From Plantactinospora soyae (GTDB lineage Bacteria; Actinomycetota; Actinomycetes; Mycobacteriales; Micromonosporaceae), in assembly GCF_014874095.1 (NCBI RefSeq), contig NZ_JADBEB010000001.1, positions 6,510,001 through 6,574,000 of the forward strand: a DNA stretch of 64,000 nt, given 5' to 3'. Made by a program: the position numbers and the translations under genes. This document shows, one piece after another, positions 52,117 to 60,112 of this stretch. The notes under the pieces were generated by a model, which had not been told where the DNA came from, ran no database searches, and worked only from the letters and a program-made list of their open reading frames with translations. Position 1 is the first letter of the stretch; each line of letters opens with the position of its first letter.

Positions 52117-52566
52117 TCAGCCGAGCCGGTGCGGCCCGGCCCCCTCCGTGCCGAGGACGTCCCGGGGGTTGACCAGTCCGCACTGCTCGAACGAGAGGCA
52201 GCCGCAGCCGATGCATTCGGTGAACAGGTCGCGCATCCGTTCCAGCCGGGCGATCCGGCCGTTGAGTTCGGTGCTCCAGCACTCGGAGGCGCGGAGCCAG
52301 AACTCCCGGGTGGGTGCGACGTCGTCGGGCAGGAAGCCGAGGACCTCCCCGATGACCGAGAGCGGGATGCCCACGCTCTGCGAGGCCCGGATGAAGGCGA
52401 CCTTGCGCAGCGTAGTGCGGTGGTAGCGCCGCTGGTTGCCGGAGGTACGCCGGCTGCCGATCAGCCCCTGCCGTTCGTAGAACCGCAGGGCCGACGCGGG
52501 TACGCCGCTGCGCTCGGCCAGTTCGCCGATCGTGAGCTCTTCCGCCCGCCAGGAAATTGTCGTCAC
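52117..52566 (-). CDS. soxR: SoxR-type redox-sensing MerR regulator
   Basis: The 149-residue protein has a MerR DNA-binding domain (LTIGELAERSGVPASALRFY) and a dimerisation helix. The C-terminal CIGCGCLSFEQC fits the [2Fe-2S] pattern of SoxR (C-x2-C-x-C-x5-C). It should activate transcription when its cluster is oxidised by redox-cycling compounds. It is divergent from an NmrA-SnoaL gene with a MerR-type operator between them, so that gene and the following reductase are likely targets. In actinobacteria SoxR usually controls a few oxidoreductase genes. Confidence 0.92.
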   Translation of the reverse strand: MTTISWRAEELTIGELAERSGVPASALRFYERQGLIGSRRTSGNQRRYHRTTLRKVAFIRASQSVGIPLSVIGEVLGFLPDDVAPTREFWLRASECWSTELNGRIARLERMRDLFTECIGCGCLSFEQCGLVNPRDVLGTEGAGPHRLG

Positions 52567-52583
52567 CGGTCCAGGCTAGCTTG

Positions 52584-52603
52584 ACTTGAACCTTTGTTTA
52601 AGT
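52584..52603. promoter_or_regulatory. MerR/SoxR-type operator between divergent genes
   Basis: ACTTGAAC-cttt-GTTTAAGT is an inverted repeat with seven of eight pairs matched and a further G/C pair outside. A plus-strand TTGACT (52581) starts just before it and could be the -35 element, placing the repeat in the spacer as MerR-family activators require. The reverse strand shows TTAAAC and TAGCCT 17 bases apart for soxR itself. Confidence 0.6.
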
Positions 52604-52679
52604 CCGAGCCTTGGGGTTGGTTCCGTCGGAACCAGCCGGCGACGGAAGAGCCGGCACCGTTCCCACAAGGGAGGAAACA

Positions 52680-53933
52680 GTGACGACCGAACGAGTCACG
52701 ATCCTGGTCACCGGGGCGACCGGCAACATCGGCCGACACGTGGTGCGCGGACTGCTGACGGCGGGTGTCGCCGTACGGGCGCTGGTGCGGGATCCGGGTG
52801 CTGCCGAGCTGCCCGACGGCGTCGAGTTGGTACGCGGCGACCTGACCCGCCCGGCAGAACTGGCCGCAGCGCTGGCCGGGGTCGACGCGGTGTTCCTGCT
52901 CTGGCCGTTCCCCACCGCCGAGGGCGCCGCGCCGGTGCTGGACGTGATCGCCGCGCACGCCGGACACGTCGTCTACGTCTCCTCGATGTCCGTTCGGGAC
53001 GACCAGGAGCCGGCCCTGAACGGCGTCTGGGGCGAGATCGAGCAACTGATCGAGAAGTCGGGGCTGACCTGGACCTTTCTCCGCCCCGGCGGCTTCGCCA
53101 CCAACACCCTGGAGTGGGCGGGTCAGATCCGCGCCGACGCGACGGTCCGCTGGGTGTACGGCGGCGCCGGCCGGTCGTTGATCCACGAGCGCGACATCGC
53201 GGAGGTGGCGGTCCGGGCGCTGACCGGGCCGGAACACCTCGGGATGCGGTACGTCCTCACCGGCCCGGAGGTGCTGACCCAGGAGGAACAGGTACGGATC
53301 ATCGGCGAGGTGATCGGCCGTCCGGTGCGTTGGCTGGAGATCCCGGTGGCGCAGGCGCGACAGATCCTCGTCGACGTGTGGGCAAATGCCGACTTCGTGG
53401 ACGGGGCGTTCGGGTACTGGGCGACGCTGGTCACCGATCCCGAGCCGGTGACCCGGACGGTCGAGGAGGTCACCGCAGTGCCGGCGCGGAGCTTCCGGGA
53501 CTGGGCCGTCGACCACGCCGACGAGTTCCGGCCGCTCTCCGTCCCACAGGTCGCGGACCGGTACGTGTCGCTGATCCGCAAGGGCCGGTTCGACCTCGTC
53601 GGCCAGTTGATGGCGCCGGACGTGCTGCGGGTCGCGCCGATGGAGACCGGGGGAGCGCCGGTCGAACTGCGCGGAATGACGTCGATCATGGACAATAGCC
53701 GGCGACTGACCGCCGACACCGAGATCCACCGCGTCGAGGTGGACGGTCCGTACCTGCGCGGCGACCGGTTCGCCGTCCGGTTCACCTTCGACGAGACGCA
53801 TCTGCCGACCGGGGTACGCGGCACGACCAGCAAGATGTCGCTCTACACGGTGAGCGGCGGACTGATCGGGCGGGAAGAGGTCTACTACCTCGACCCGCCG
53901 CGGATGTTCGGACAGCAGGGGAGGGGCGACTAG
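52680..53933 (+). CDS. NmrA-like NAD(P)-binding protein fused to a SnoaL-like domain
   Basis: GTG 52680, with GGGAGG five bases upstream, gives 417 residues. Residues 1-285 form an atypical SDR (NmrA family): ILVTGATGNIGRHVVRGLL, then VVYVSSMSVRD and LRPGGFATNTLEW. Residues about 300-417 form a SnoaL/NTF2-like domain (DRYVSLIRKGRFDLVGQLMA to EEVYYLDPP). The fusion is unusual. It is probably controlled by SoxR and lies directly before an F420-type reductase, suggesting detoxification of quinones or other redox-active molecules. Confidence 0.83.
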   Translation: MTTERVTILVTGATGNIGRHVVRGLLTAGVAVRALVRDPGAAELPDGVELVRGDLTRPAELAAALAGVDAVFLLWPFPTAEGAAPVLDVIAAHAGHVVYVSSMSVRDDQEPALNGVWGEIEQLIEKSGLTWTFLRPGGFATNTLEWAGQIRADATVRWVYGGAGRSLIHERDIAEVAVRALTGPEHLGMRYVLTGPEVLTQEEQVRIIGEVIGRPVRWLEIPVAQARQILVDVWANADFVDGAFGYWATLVTDPEPVTRTVEEVTAVPARSFRDWAVDHADEFRPLSVPQVADRYVSLIRKGRFDLVGQLMAPDVLRVAPMETGGAPVELRGMTSIMDNSRRLTADTEIHRVEVDGPYLRGDRFAVRFTFDETHLPTGVRGTTSKMSLYTVSGGLIGREEVYYLDPPRMFGQQGRGD

Positions 53934-54368
53934 GTGATCGAGGACGAGGTACGGGACAGTCCGACCGCGTGGGTCTCGGCGCACATCCGTCGGTACCTGG
54001 AGAGCGACGGGCGCGACGGGCACGACTACAACGGCTTTCCGACGCTACTGCTCACCACGCGGGGCCGGAAGTCCGGCACGCCGCGCAGGACCGCCCTGAT
54101 CTACGGTCGGGTCGACGACGACCGGTACGTCGTGGTGGCCTCGAACGGCGCCGCCGTAAACAACCCGCAGTGGTATCTGAACCTGACGGCGGATCCCGAG
54201 GTGCGGGTGCAGGTCAGGGCGGACCGGTTCACCGCCCGGGCCCGGCTCGCGGACCCCGACGAACGCCCCCGGCTCTGGGAGTTGATGGCCGGGATCTTCC
54301 CCACCTACCAGACGTACGCCGCCAAGGCACCCCGACAGATTCCGGTGGTGGTGCTGGAGCGCTCCTGA
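53934..54368 (+). CDS. Deazaflavin (F420)-dependent nitroreductase family protein
   Basis: The 144-residue protein matches the Ddn/split-barrel family: TLLLTTRGRKSGTPRRTALI with the F420-binding KSG, VVVASNGAAVNNPQWYLNL, and ELMAGIFPTYQTYAAKAPRQ. These enzymes reduce quinones, nitro compounds or unsaturated substrates with reduced F420. GTG 53934 follows the previous stop with no gap, so the two genes form a unit under the SoxR-type promoter. Confidence 0.9.
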   Translation: MIEDEVRDSPTAWVSAHIRRYLESDGRDGHDYNGFPTLLLTTRGRKSGTPRRTALIYGRVDDDRYVVVASNGAAVNNPQWYLNLTADPEVRVQVRADRFTARARLADPDERPRLWELMAGIFPTYQTYAAKAPRQIPVVVLERS

Positions 54369-54459
54369 GTCGATCCGCCGCCACGGCCGCTCCCCGTGTT
54401 TCGATGATTCCAGGCGGGCACGCCGGGGCTGTCGGGCCGGCGGAGACAGGGGAGGTGTG

Positions 54460-55251
54460 ATGGACGGTTCACCTTCCGGATCCGCCCCACGGACCGCGGA
54501 GGCGTACGGGCGGGCGGCCAATCGGCACCGCTACGGCGACGGGGCCGAGGTACGCCGGTACGTCGCCGATCCGTACCACCGGATCCGCCGGCAGATCGCC
54601 GTCCGGATGCTGCTCGACGGGGTCGCCCCGACCTCCCGGGCGAACCCGTCCGGCGTCGGTGGATCGGGGACGCCACCGGGCTGCCCGCCGCTGCTGGAGC
54701 TGGGTTGTGGCTCGGAGAGCATGCTGGCGGACGTACCCGATCCGCCCTGGCCGACCGTTGTCGCGGACCTGGCCCTCGACGCGTTGGACCTGGCCCGGCG
54801 GCCGTCGGTCGGGAGCCTCTGTCTGGACGCGACCCGGCCGCTGCCGTTCCGGGACCGCTCGCTCGGCGGTGTGCTGATGGGCGAACTGATCGAGCACGTC
54901 TACGATCCGGTCGCGCTGCTGCGGGAGTGCCGGCGGGTGCTCGCGCCGTCCGGCCTGCTGGTGCTGACCACGCCGAACCTCGCGGCCGTGCAGGACCGGG
55001 TCGGGTTCCTGGTCGGCCGGGCGCCACGGCAGGTGGATCCGTTGCACCCCTACCTCTGGCTGCACATCAGACCCTTCACGGTCTCGCTGCTCCGCGAGGT
55101 GTTGCGCCGGGCCGACCTGGAGCCGGTCCGGGTGCGGTCCAACTACGTCGGTTGGCGGCTGCGCGGGGGCCGGTGGGTGAAGTCGCGTACCCTGGCCCGG
55201 CTGTTGCCGGGTCTGGGTGGCTCGCTGGTGATCGCGGCACGACCCCGGTGA
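54460..55251 (+). CDS. SAM-dependent methyltransferase (class I)
   Basis: ATG 54460 is taken (GTG 54457 is too close to GGAGG) and gives 263 residues. Motif I is LLELGCGSESMLADVP near residue 78, motif II VVADLALDALDLARR and the post-motif MGELIEHVYDPVALLRECRR. The C terminus contains two hydrophobic stretches. Methyltransf_11-type proteins act on small molecules or lipids; the acceptor is unknown. It stands alone between the reductase and the three-gene unit downstream. Confidence 0.85.
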   Translation: MDGSPSGSAPRTAEAYGRAANRHRYGDGAEVRRYVADPYHRIRRQIAVRMLLDGVAPTSRANPSGVGGSGTPPGCPPLLELGCGSESMLADVPDPPWPTVVADLALDALDLARRPSVGSLCLDATRPLPFRDRSLGGVLMGELIEHVYDPVALLRECRRVLAPSGLLVLTTPNLAAVQDRVGFLVGRAPRQVDPLHPYLWLHIRPFTVSLLREVLRRADLEPVRVRSNYVGWRLRGGRWVKSRTLARLLPGLGGSLVIAARPR

Positions 55252-55331
55252 GGTCGTCCTCGATCCACATTGGCGGGTCTGATATCTACTTAGGGCTACT
55301 ATGAGCGAATCGCCGTCGGCGGGGAGTTGAA

Positions 55332-56339
55332 ATGGCACGCCTTCTCAGCTGGGTGGCCAGCAATCTCGATGCCGTCTTCGGGCTGGTCGTCGCGATCACC
55401 GTCAGCATCCTCGGGATAACCGACGATGCCAGTGAGGACGTGGTCAACAGCGCGATCCTGTTGATCCTCGCACTGCTGGCGCAGGCCCTGCTCCGCGAGC
55501 GGTGGCGCCGGGACAACGCCGAGAAGGCGACCCGGAAGATGCTGAACGAGAGCGCCGCCCGGATGGACGCGCTGCTGCCGCACCTCGCCGCGATCTCCGC
55601 CGAAGACGGCGTACTCGCCCGGGCCCGGACCGCGATCGACAGCGTGTCGATGGTACGGGTGCTCAACGGCGCCGAGGTCGGCCACGCACACGCCGAGGCC
55701 CGGTCCCAGACCGACCGATGGCAGTTCAAGGGCGGCACCGGCACCTTCACCCGGGCGGTCACCCTGCCGGAGTGCATCGAGCACGCCCGGCGGCGCAACG
55801 GCACCCTCGATTTCGGCATCGAGATCATCGACCCCACCGACGAGCAGGTGTGCGAGCGCTACGCGCAGTTCCGGCGCAGCCTGTCGCCCCGGTCCGACGT
55901 CGCCGGCGAGCGGTGGACGGTGGACCGGACCCGGAAGGAGGCGTTCGCGACCGTGCTCGCCGCCTGCTGGCACCAGCAGCGGTCCGGCCTGCTCAACATC
56001 GAGGTACGACTCTCCACTCAGATGAGTACGTTCCGCTTCGACCTGTCGTCGAGTTGCGTCATCATCACCCAGGAGAATCCGCAGACTCCGGCACTCCGGA
56101 TAGATCGCCGCGAAATCTACTACCATCGTTATAGCATCGAGTTGCAGTACAGCCGCGAGCAGAGCCGTCGGGTCCCGATCGAGCAGGCGAAGCAGGTGCC
56201 GCTGGATGACGAGCCGTCGGTCGAGCAGACCCGGAGACTCTTCGCGGCGCTCGGTGTCCCCCTACCGCGAGCCTATGGCGATCGGGAGGTATCGGACATC
56301 ATCGTCAAGGCGATCCAGGCGAGGAATCTGTACGAATGA
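55332..56339 (+). CDS. Two-TM membrane protein with unknown soluble domain
   Basis: The 335-residue protein has two N-terminal helices (LDAVFGLVVAITVSILGI and NSAILLILALLAQALL), then a basic linker and a 270-residue cytoplasmic domain. That domain holds WQFKGGTGTFTRAVTLPECI near residue 135 and a mixed alpha/beta pattern with no motif I can name. The architecture (two TMs plus a cytosolic sensor or effector) recalls S-2TM proteins of nucleotide-signalling defence systems, but no nucleotidyltransferase lies nearby. Its stop overlaps the next gene as ATGA. Confidence 0.7.
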   Translation: MARLLSWVASNLDAVFGLVVAITVSILGITDDASEDVVNSAILLILALLAQALLRERWRRDNAEKATRKMLNESAARMDALLPHLAAISAEDGVLARARTAIDSVSMVRVLNGAEVGHAHAEARSQTDRWQFKGGTGTFTRAVTLPECIEHARRRNGTLDFGIEIIDPTDEQVCERYAQFRRSLSPRSDVAGERWTVDRTRKEAFATVLAACWHQQRSGLLNIEVRLSTQMSTFRFDLSSSCVIITQENPQTPALRIDRREIYYHRYSIELQYSREQSRRVPIEQAKQVPLDDEPSVEQTRRLFAALGVPLPRAYGDREVSDIIVKAIQARNLYE

Positions 56340-56992
56340 TGAACTATCCCGAGCTCTACCGGGAGATCGGTCGCGGCACCGGGAGCCCCCTGGTGCACAC
56401 CTGGGTGATCGACGTACTGACCGAGATCGCCGAGGGTCGACGCCCGCTCAGGGCGGTACGCCACCCGCTCGGTTTCACCTGCCTGCCGGTGGACCGCAGC
56501 GGCGACGACGGCATCTGCGTACACCTGTGGGCGGCCGACCGTCCGGCCGCGCACCCGGTCACCTCGGCGATCCACTCACACAGCTGGGATCTGCTCAGTC
56601 AGGTGCTCTACGGCGAGGTACGCAACGAGATCATCGACGTGACCGACTCCTCCGCCGAACCGACGCACCGGATCCACGAGGTGCACAGCCGGGGTGACCT
56701 GGACGAGATCCGGCCGACCGCCCGGCTGGTCCGGGCCGGCGTCGGCACCGTGGAGCGGCATGCCGCCGGTGCCACCTACGCCCTCGGGGCCGGCAGCTTC
56801 CACACCTCCGAGGTGCCCGACGGGCGGGAGGCCGTCACCGTCGCGCTCGGCCGGACCGCGCCCGGCGCCTGGGACCTCAGTCTCGGGCCGCTGCGCGGGT
56901 GCACCGAGCAGTCGCGGCGGGATCGCTGCGACGCGGCCGAGACCGCCCGGGCGGCCCGGGCGATCGCTGAACGGGTGGCGGCACACGCATGA
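56336..56992 (+). CDS. Cupin-like hypothetical protein
   Basis: The 218-residue protein is translationally coupled to the membrane protein upstream. A metal-type histidine pair appears in SAIHSHSWDLLSQVLYGEV near residue 82 and a further histidine in GAGSFHTSEV near residue 160, arranged as in cupins. The C-terminal 30 residues are helical and alanine-rich. No enzyme class can be assigned. Its conserved histidines and position suggest an enzyme or sensor acting with the neighbouring phosphatase-like gene. Confidence 0.65.
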   Translation: MMNYPELYREIGRGTGSPLVHTWVIDVLTEIAEGRRPLRAVRHPLGFTCLPVDRSGDDGICVHLWAADRPAAHPVTSAIHSHSWDLLSQVLYGEVRNEIIDVTDSSAEPTHRIHEVHSRGDLDEIRPTARLVRAGVGTVERHAAGATYALGAGSFHTSEVPDGREAVTVALGRTAPGAWDLSLGPLRGCTEQSRRDRCDAAETARAARAIAERVAAHA

Positions 56993-57036
56993 CAGGTGAC
57001 GATCGGTAGTTACCGCGGAGAGCTGGAGGACTGGCG

Positions 57037-57951
57037 ATGGAGCGCACGTGGACCGTGGCGGGGACCTCGCTCGACCTCCGGGAGGCTCAGGGGTTCGCCG
57101 TGCAGGCGGCCGAGGCGGCGGGCCGGGTGCTCTGGGAGGGCTCCCGGGGCGACCTCAACATCCGGGTGAAGGGCAGCGCCGGTGACCTGGTCACCGATCT
57201 GGATCTCGCGGCCGAGCGGCTGATCGTGGACCGGATCCGGGGACGCTTTCCCGACCACGAGATATTCGCCGAGGAGGGCGGCCGGTACGCCGCCGAGGAC
57301 GGCGTCTGGACCTGGCTGGTCGACCCGCTCGACGGCACCAACAACATCGCGATCGGCCTGCCCGCGTACGTGGTGGGGCTGGCACTCTGCGCGGACCGGG
57401 TCCCGGTGCTCGGCGTGGTGCACGACCCCGTCTCCGGGCGGACCTGGTCGGCGGTGCGCGGCCACGGTGTCTCCGTGTACTCCGCCCCGGGCGCCGGTCC
57501 GGTGCCACTGCGGGTGCCGCCCCGTCCGGTGCCGGCGGCCCCGGTGCTGGCCTGGACCCAGGGACACGAGGTACGCCGGGACGACAGCACCCTGCGCGCG
57601 CTGAAGGTGGTACTGGACAGCACCGCCCGGCGGGTGCTGCAACTCTGGGCGCCGCTGCTCTCCTGGGTGATGCTGGCCCGGGGCGACATCGACGGGATCA
57701 TCGGCTACCGGCCGGAGGCGGTGGACCTGCCGGCCGGGGTGCTGCTCGCGACCGAGTCCGGCATGGTGGTGCGCAGCCTCGACGGTACCGAGTTCGATCC
57801 CCGGATCGGCAACCCGGCGGACCGGCGCAGCTTCGTGGCCGGCCCACCGGAGAGCATCGACCGACTGGTCAAACTCGTCACCGCCGCGCAGTGGATCGAG
57901 CCCGAGGTACGCCGGCTGACCCCGATCAGCCTCTCCAGCGTCGGCTGGTGA
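57037..57951 (+). CDS. Inositol monophosphatase-family phosphatase
   Basis: The 304-residue protein carries the family's metal-site motifs FAEEGGRYA near residue 80 and WLVDPLDGTNNIAIG near residue 95, with the second site around GYRPEAVDLPAGVLLATESG. Members hydrolyse inositol phosphates, fructose bisphosphate, histidinol phosphate or 3'-phosphoadenosine phosphate. A GGAGG lies upstream of ATG 57037. It is 44 bp after the cupin-like gene on the same strand and probably in the same operon. The substrate is unknown; PAP-like nucleotides are one possibility. Confidence 0.87.
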   Translation: MERTWTVAGTSLDLREAQGFAVQAAEAAGRVLWEGSRGDLNIRVKGSAGDLVTDLDLAAERLIVDRIRGRFPDHEIFAEEGGRYAAEDGVWTWLVDPLDGTNNIAIGLPAYVVGLALCADRVPVLGVVHDPVSGRTWSAVRGHGVSVYSAPGAGPVPLRVPPRPVPAAPVLAWTQGHEVRRDDSTLRALKVVLDSTARRVLQLWAPLLSWVMLARGDIDGIIGYRPEAVDLPAGVLLATESGMVVRSLDGTEFDPRIGNPADRRSFVAGPPESIDRLVKLVTAAQWIEPEVRRLTPISLSSVGW

Positions 57952-58122
57952 CCACTGCGGGACCGGCGGCCTGATCGGTCGACCGAATCGGCTCAGACGG
58001 CTGGTCGATCGGCACCTGAATCAGCGATGTCCTCGGGTTGGGCGACGCCACCGCACCTCCCGTGCACCTCGCTGGTCCCAATTTCCTCGTGCGTCACAGG
58101 AGACGACCACCACAGGTTGAAA

Positions 58123-58138
58123 CCAACTGTCTGGTTGG
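58123..58138. promoter_or_regulatory. TetR-type operator 1 (CCAACT-N4-GGTTGG)
   Basis: Imperfect 6-4-6 palindrome 112 bp upstream of the aldo/keto reductase start. It shares its half-sites with the perfect copy at 58171 and with the copy before the TetR gene at 60017. Confidence 0.65.
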
Positions 58139-58170
58139 CAACTGCTCGCTGGGCACCTACAGTTGGGAGC

Positions 58171-58186
58171 CCAACCATCCGGTTGG
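58171..58186. promoter_or_regulatory. TetR-type operator 2 (CCAACC-N4-GGTTGG)
   Basis: Perfect 6-4-6 palindrome 64 bp upstream of the aldo/keto reductase start, 48 bp from operator 1. Its position suits repression of that promoter by the TetR regulator encoded at 59417-59998. Confidence 0.7.
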
Positions 58187-58249
58187 ATTTATTGGCGCCC
58201 GTGGCACCACCGGCTTCGCCGAACCCCGACCCTGGAAGGCAACACCACC

Positions 58250-59299
58250 GTGAACCTGACCGACTTCCGCACCCTCGGACGTAGCGGCCTGCGGGTCAGC
58301 CCGCTGGCGCTGGGCACGATGACGTTCGGTGACCCGTCGTGGGGCGCCGACGAGCAGACGTCGACCGAGATCATGTCCCGCTACCTCGAGGCCGGCGGGA
58401 ACTTCATCGACACCGCCAACGCGTACATGGGTGGCCGTTCCGAGCAGGTGATCGGCTCGTACCTCGGCCGGCACCCGGGGCTGCGCGACCGTCTCGTCAT
58501 CGCGACCAAGTTCGCCCTGAGCATGGACCCGACCGACCCGAACAACGGCGGCACGGGCCGCAAGGCCATCCGGCGGCACGTCGACGGGTCGCTGAGCCGG
58601 CTCGGCACCGACTACATCGATCTCTACTGGCAGCACAACTGGGACCAGCACACGCCGCTGGAGGAGACCATCTCCACCCTGGACGACCTGGTCCGGGCGG
58701 GCAAGATCCGCTACGTCGGCCTCTCGGACACCCCGGCCTGGGCCGTGGCCCGGATGGCCACCCTCGCGCAGTGGCGCGGCTGGACCCCGATCGCCGCCAT
58801 CCAGGTCGAATACTCGCTGCTGGAACGCACCTCCGAGGGCGAGCTGTTCGGTGCCGCCCGGGAACTCGACCTCGGCGTTTTGCCGTGGAGTCCGCTCGCC
58901 AACGGCATGCTGACGGGCAAGTACACCCGCGACAACCAGACCCCGGCCGGATCCGGGCGGGGCATCTTCGTCGGCCAGCACCTCAACGAGCGCACCTTCC
59001 AGATCCTCGACGCGCTACGACGCATCGCCGACTCCCTCGGGGTCACCGTGGCCGGGGTCGCGCTGGCCTGGGTACGGCAGCAGCCGCTCGTCAGCTCGAC
59101 GATCATCGGTGCCCGTACGGTGGCGCAGTTCGAGGCCAACCTCGCCTCGCTCGACGTGAATCTCGGACCGGAGCACCTCGCCGAACTCGACGGGCTGACC
59201 GCCCCGACGCTCAACTTCCCGGCGGCCTTCCTGCGGAACTTCGGCGTACCCGCACAGCAGGGCGCCACGGTGATCAACGGCGTACGGGCCAGCGTCTGA
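58250..59299 (+). CDS. Aldo/keto reductase
   Basis: GTG 58250 is preceded by GGAAGG and gives 349 residues of TIM-barrel fold: LGRSGLRVSPLALGTMTFG, the catalytic DTANAYMGGRSEQVIG and ATKFALS, then LDLGVLPWSPLANGMLTGKY and STIIGARTVAQFEANL. It reduces aldehydes or ketones with NADPH. Two copies of the TetR operator lie upstream, and the matching TetR gene follows in convergent orientation past a terminator. Confidence 0.92.
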   Translation: MNLTDFRTLGRSGLRVSPLALGTMTFGDPSWGADEQTSTEIMSRYLEAGGNFIDTANAYMGGRSEQVIGSYLGRHPGLRDRLVIATKFALSMDPTDPNNGGTGRKAIRRHVDGSLSRLGTDYIDLYWQHNWDQHTPLEETISTLDDLVRAGKIRYVGLSDTPAWAVARMATLAQWRGWTPIAAIQVEYSLLERTSEGELFGAARELDLGVLPWSPLANGMLTGKYTRDNQTPAGSGRGIFVGQHLNERTFQILDALRRIADSLGVTVAGVALAWVRQQPLVSSTIIGARTVAQFEANLASLDVNLGPEHLAELDGLTAPTLNFPAAFLRNFGVPAQQGATVINGVRASV

Positions 59300-59315
59300 T
59301 CTGGTCCGTACGGCC

Positions 59316-59367
59316 GACCGCCGGCACCGCCTCCCGTCGTAGTACGCGGGGAGCGGTGCCGGCGGTC
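59316..59367. terminator. Strong bidirectional terminator
   Basis: GACCGCCGGCACCGC at 59316-59330 pairs exactly with 59353-59367, and the adjoining CTCCC/GGGAG can extend the stem. It lies between the convergent ends of the aldo/keto reductase and TetR genes, with GTTTCC following. Confidence 0.75.
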
Positions 59368-59416
59368 GTTTCCGGCGTTTCCGGATCGCGGCTTCCGCAC
59401 GGGGGAGCCGACATGA

Positions 59417-59998
59417 TCAGTTGTCGGCGGTGCGACTGGTGAGGGAATCGACGAGGGCGGCGACAGCGGCCACCACGACGGCGCGGTGGGCCCGCTGCCG
59501 CTTGGCGATGTCCTCGTCCCCGACCGCCTTCAGTTCGGGGACGATGTCGGTCCAGGCGCCGCTGATCGCGATCGTGATCTCCAGGACGTCGATCGCGGTC
59601 GCGTCGTCGGACAGGCCCATCGATGCCCGCAGCTCGCGCGCCTTCGTCAGGTGGGACTCGACCCCACCGGGCAGCGAGTCGTCACGCTCCAGCGCACGCC
59701 AGCGGGTCAACCGCATCAGCTCGGGCGTGGCGTGCAGCGCGTCGAACAACGCTCCCGCGTAGCCGGGCAGGTCGTCGGCGGTGAACGGTACGGACTCGAA
59801 CAGCATGCCCAGGCGGTCGCTCAGCATCGCGTCGAACAGCTCGTCCTTGGAGCCGAAGTAGGCGTAGATCGCCTGCTTGTTCGCCTGGGCGGCGGCCGCG
59901 ATCCGATCCACCCGAGCCCCGGCCAGCCCGCGCTCGGCGAACTCGTGGAACGCCGCGTCCATCAGACGGGCGCGGGTGGCGGCGGAGTCGTACGGCAC
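59417..59998 (-). CDS. TetR-family repressor of the aldo/keto reductase
   Basis: The 193-residue regulator has a helix-turn-helix in its first 50 residues (FAERGLAGARVDRIAAAAQA, NKQAIYAYFGSKDELFDAML). An operator of the same sequence as those before the reductase gene lies 19 bp upstream of its own start, so it probably represses both genes and is induced by a reducible aldehyde, ketone or quinone. The C-terminal domain is unassigned. Confidence 0.88.
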   Translation of the reverse strand: MPYDSAATRARLMDAAFHEFAERGLAGARVDRIAAAAQANKQAIYAYFGSKDELFDAMLSDRLGMLFESVPFTADDLPGYAGALFDALHATPELMRLTRWRALERDDSLPGGVESHLTKARELRASMGLSDDATAIDVLEITIAISGAWTDIVPELKAVGDEDIAKRQRAHRAVVVAAVAALVDSLTSRTADN

Positions 59999-60016
59999 GT
60001 CAGCCAGGATATCAAT

Positions 60017-60032
60017 CCAACCAGATGGTTGC
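60017..60032. promoter_or_regulatory. TetR-type operator 3 (CCAACC-N4-GGTTGC), autoregulatory
   Basis: Eleven of twelve half-site bases match operator 2. It lies 19 bp upstream of the TetR start codon, within the expected promoter. Confidence 0.65.
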
Positions 60033-60049
60033 CAACCGAGTGAACTCTT

Positions 60050-60085
<36 letters not shown>

Positions 60086-60112
60086 GACGCCGGTGATGGC
60101 GCGGGTGCCGCG

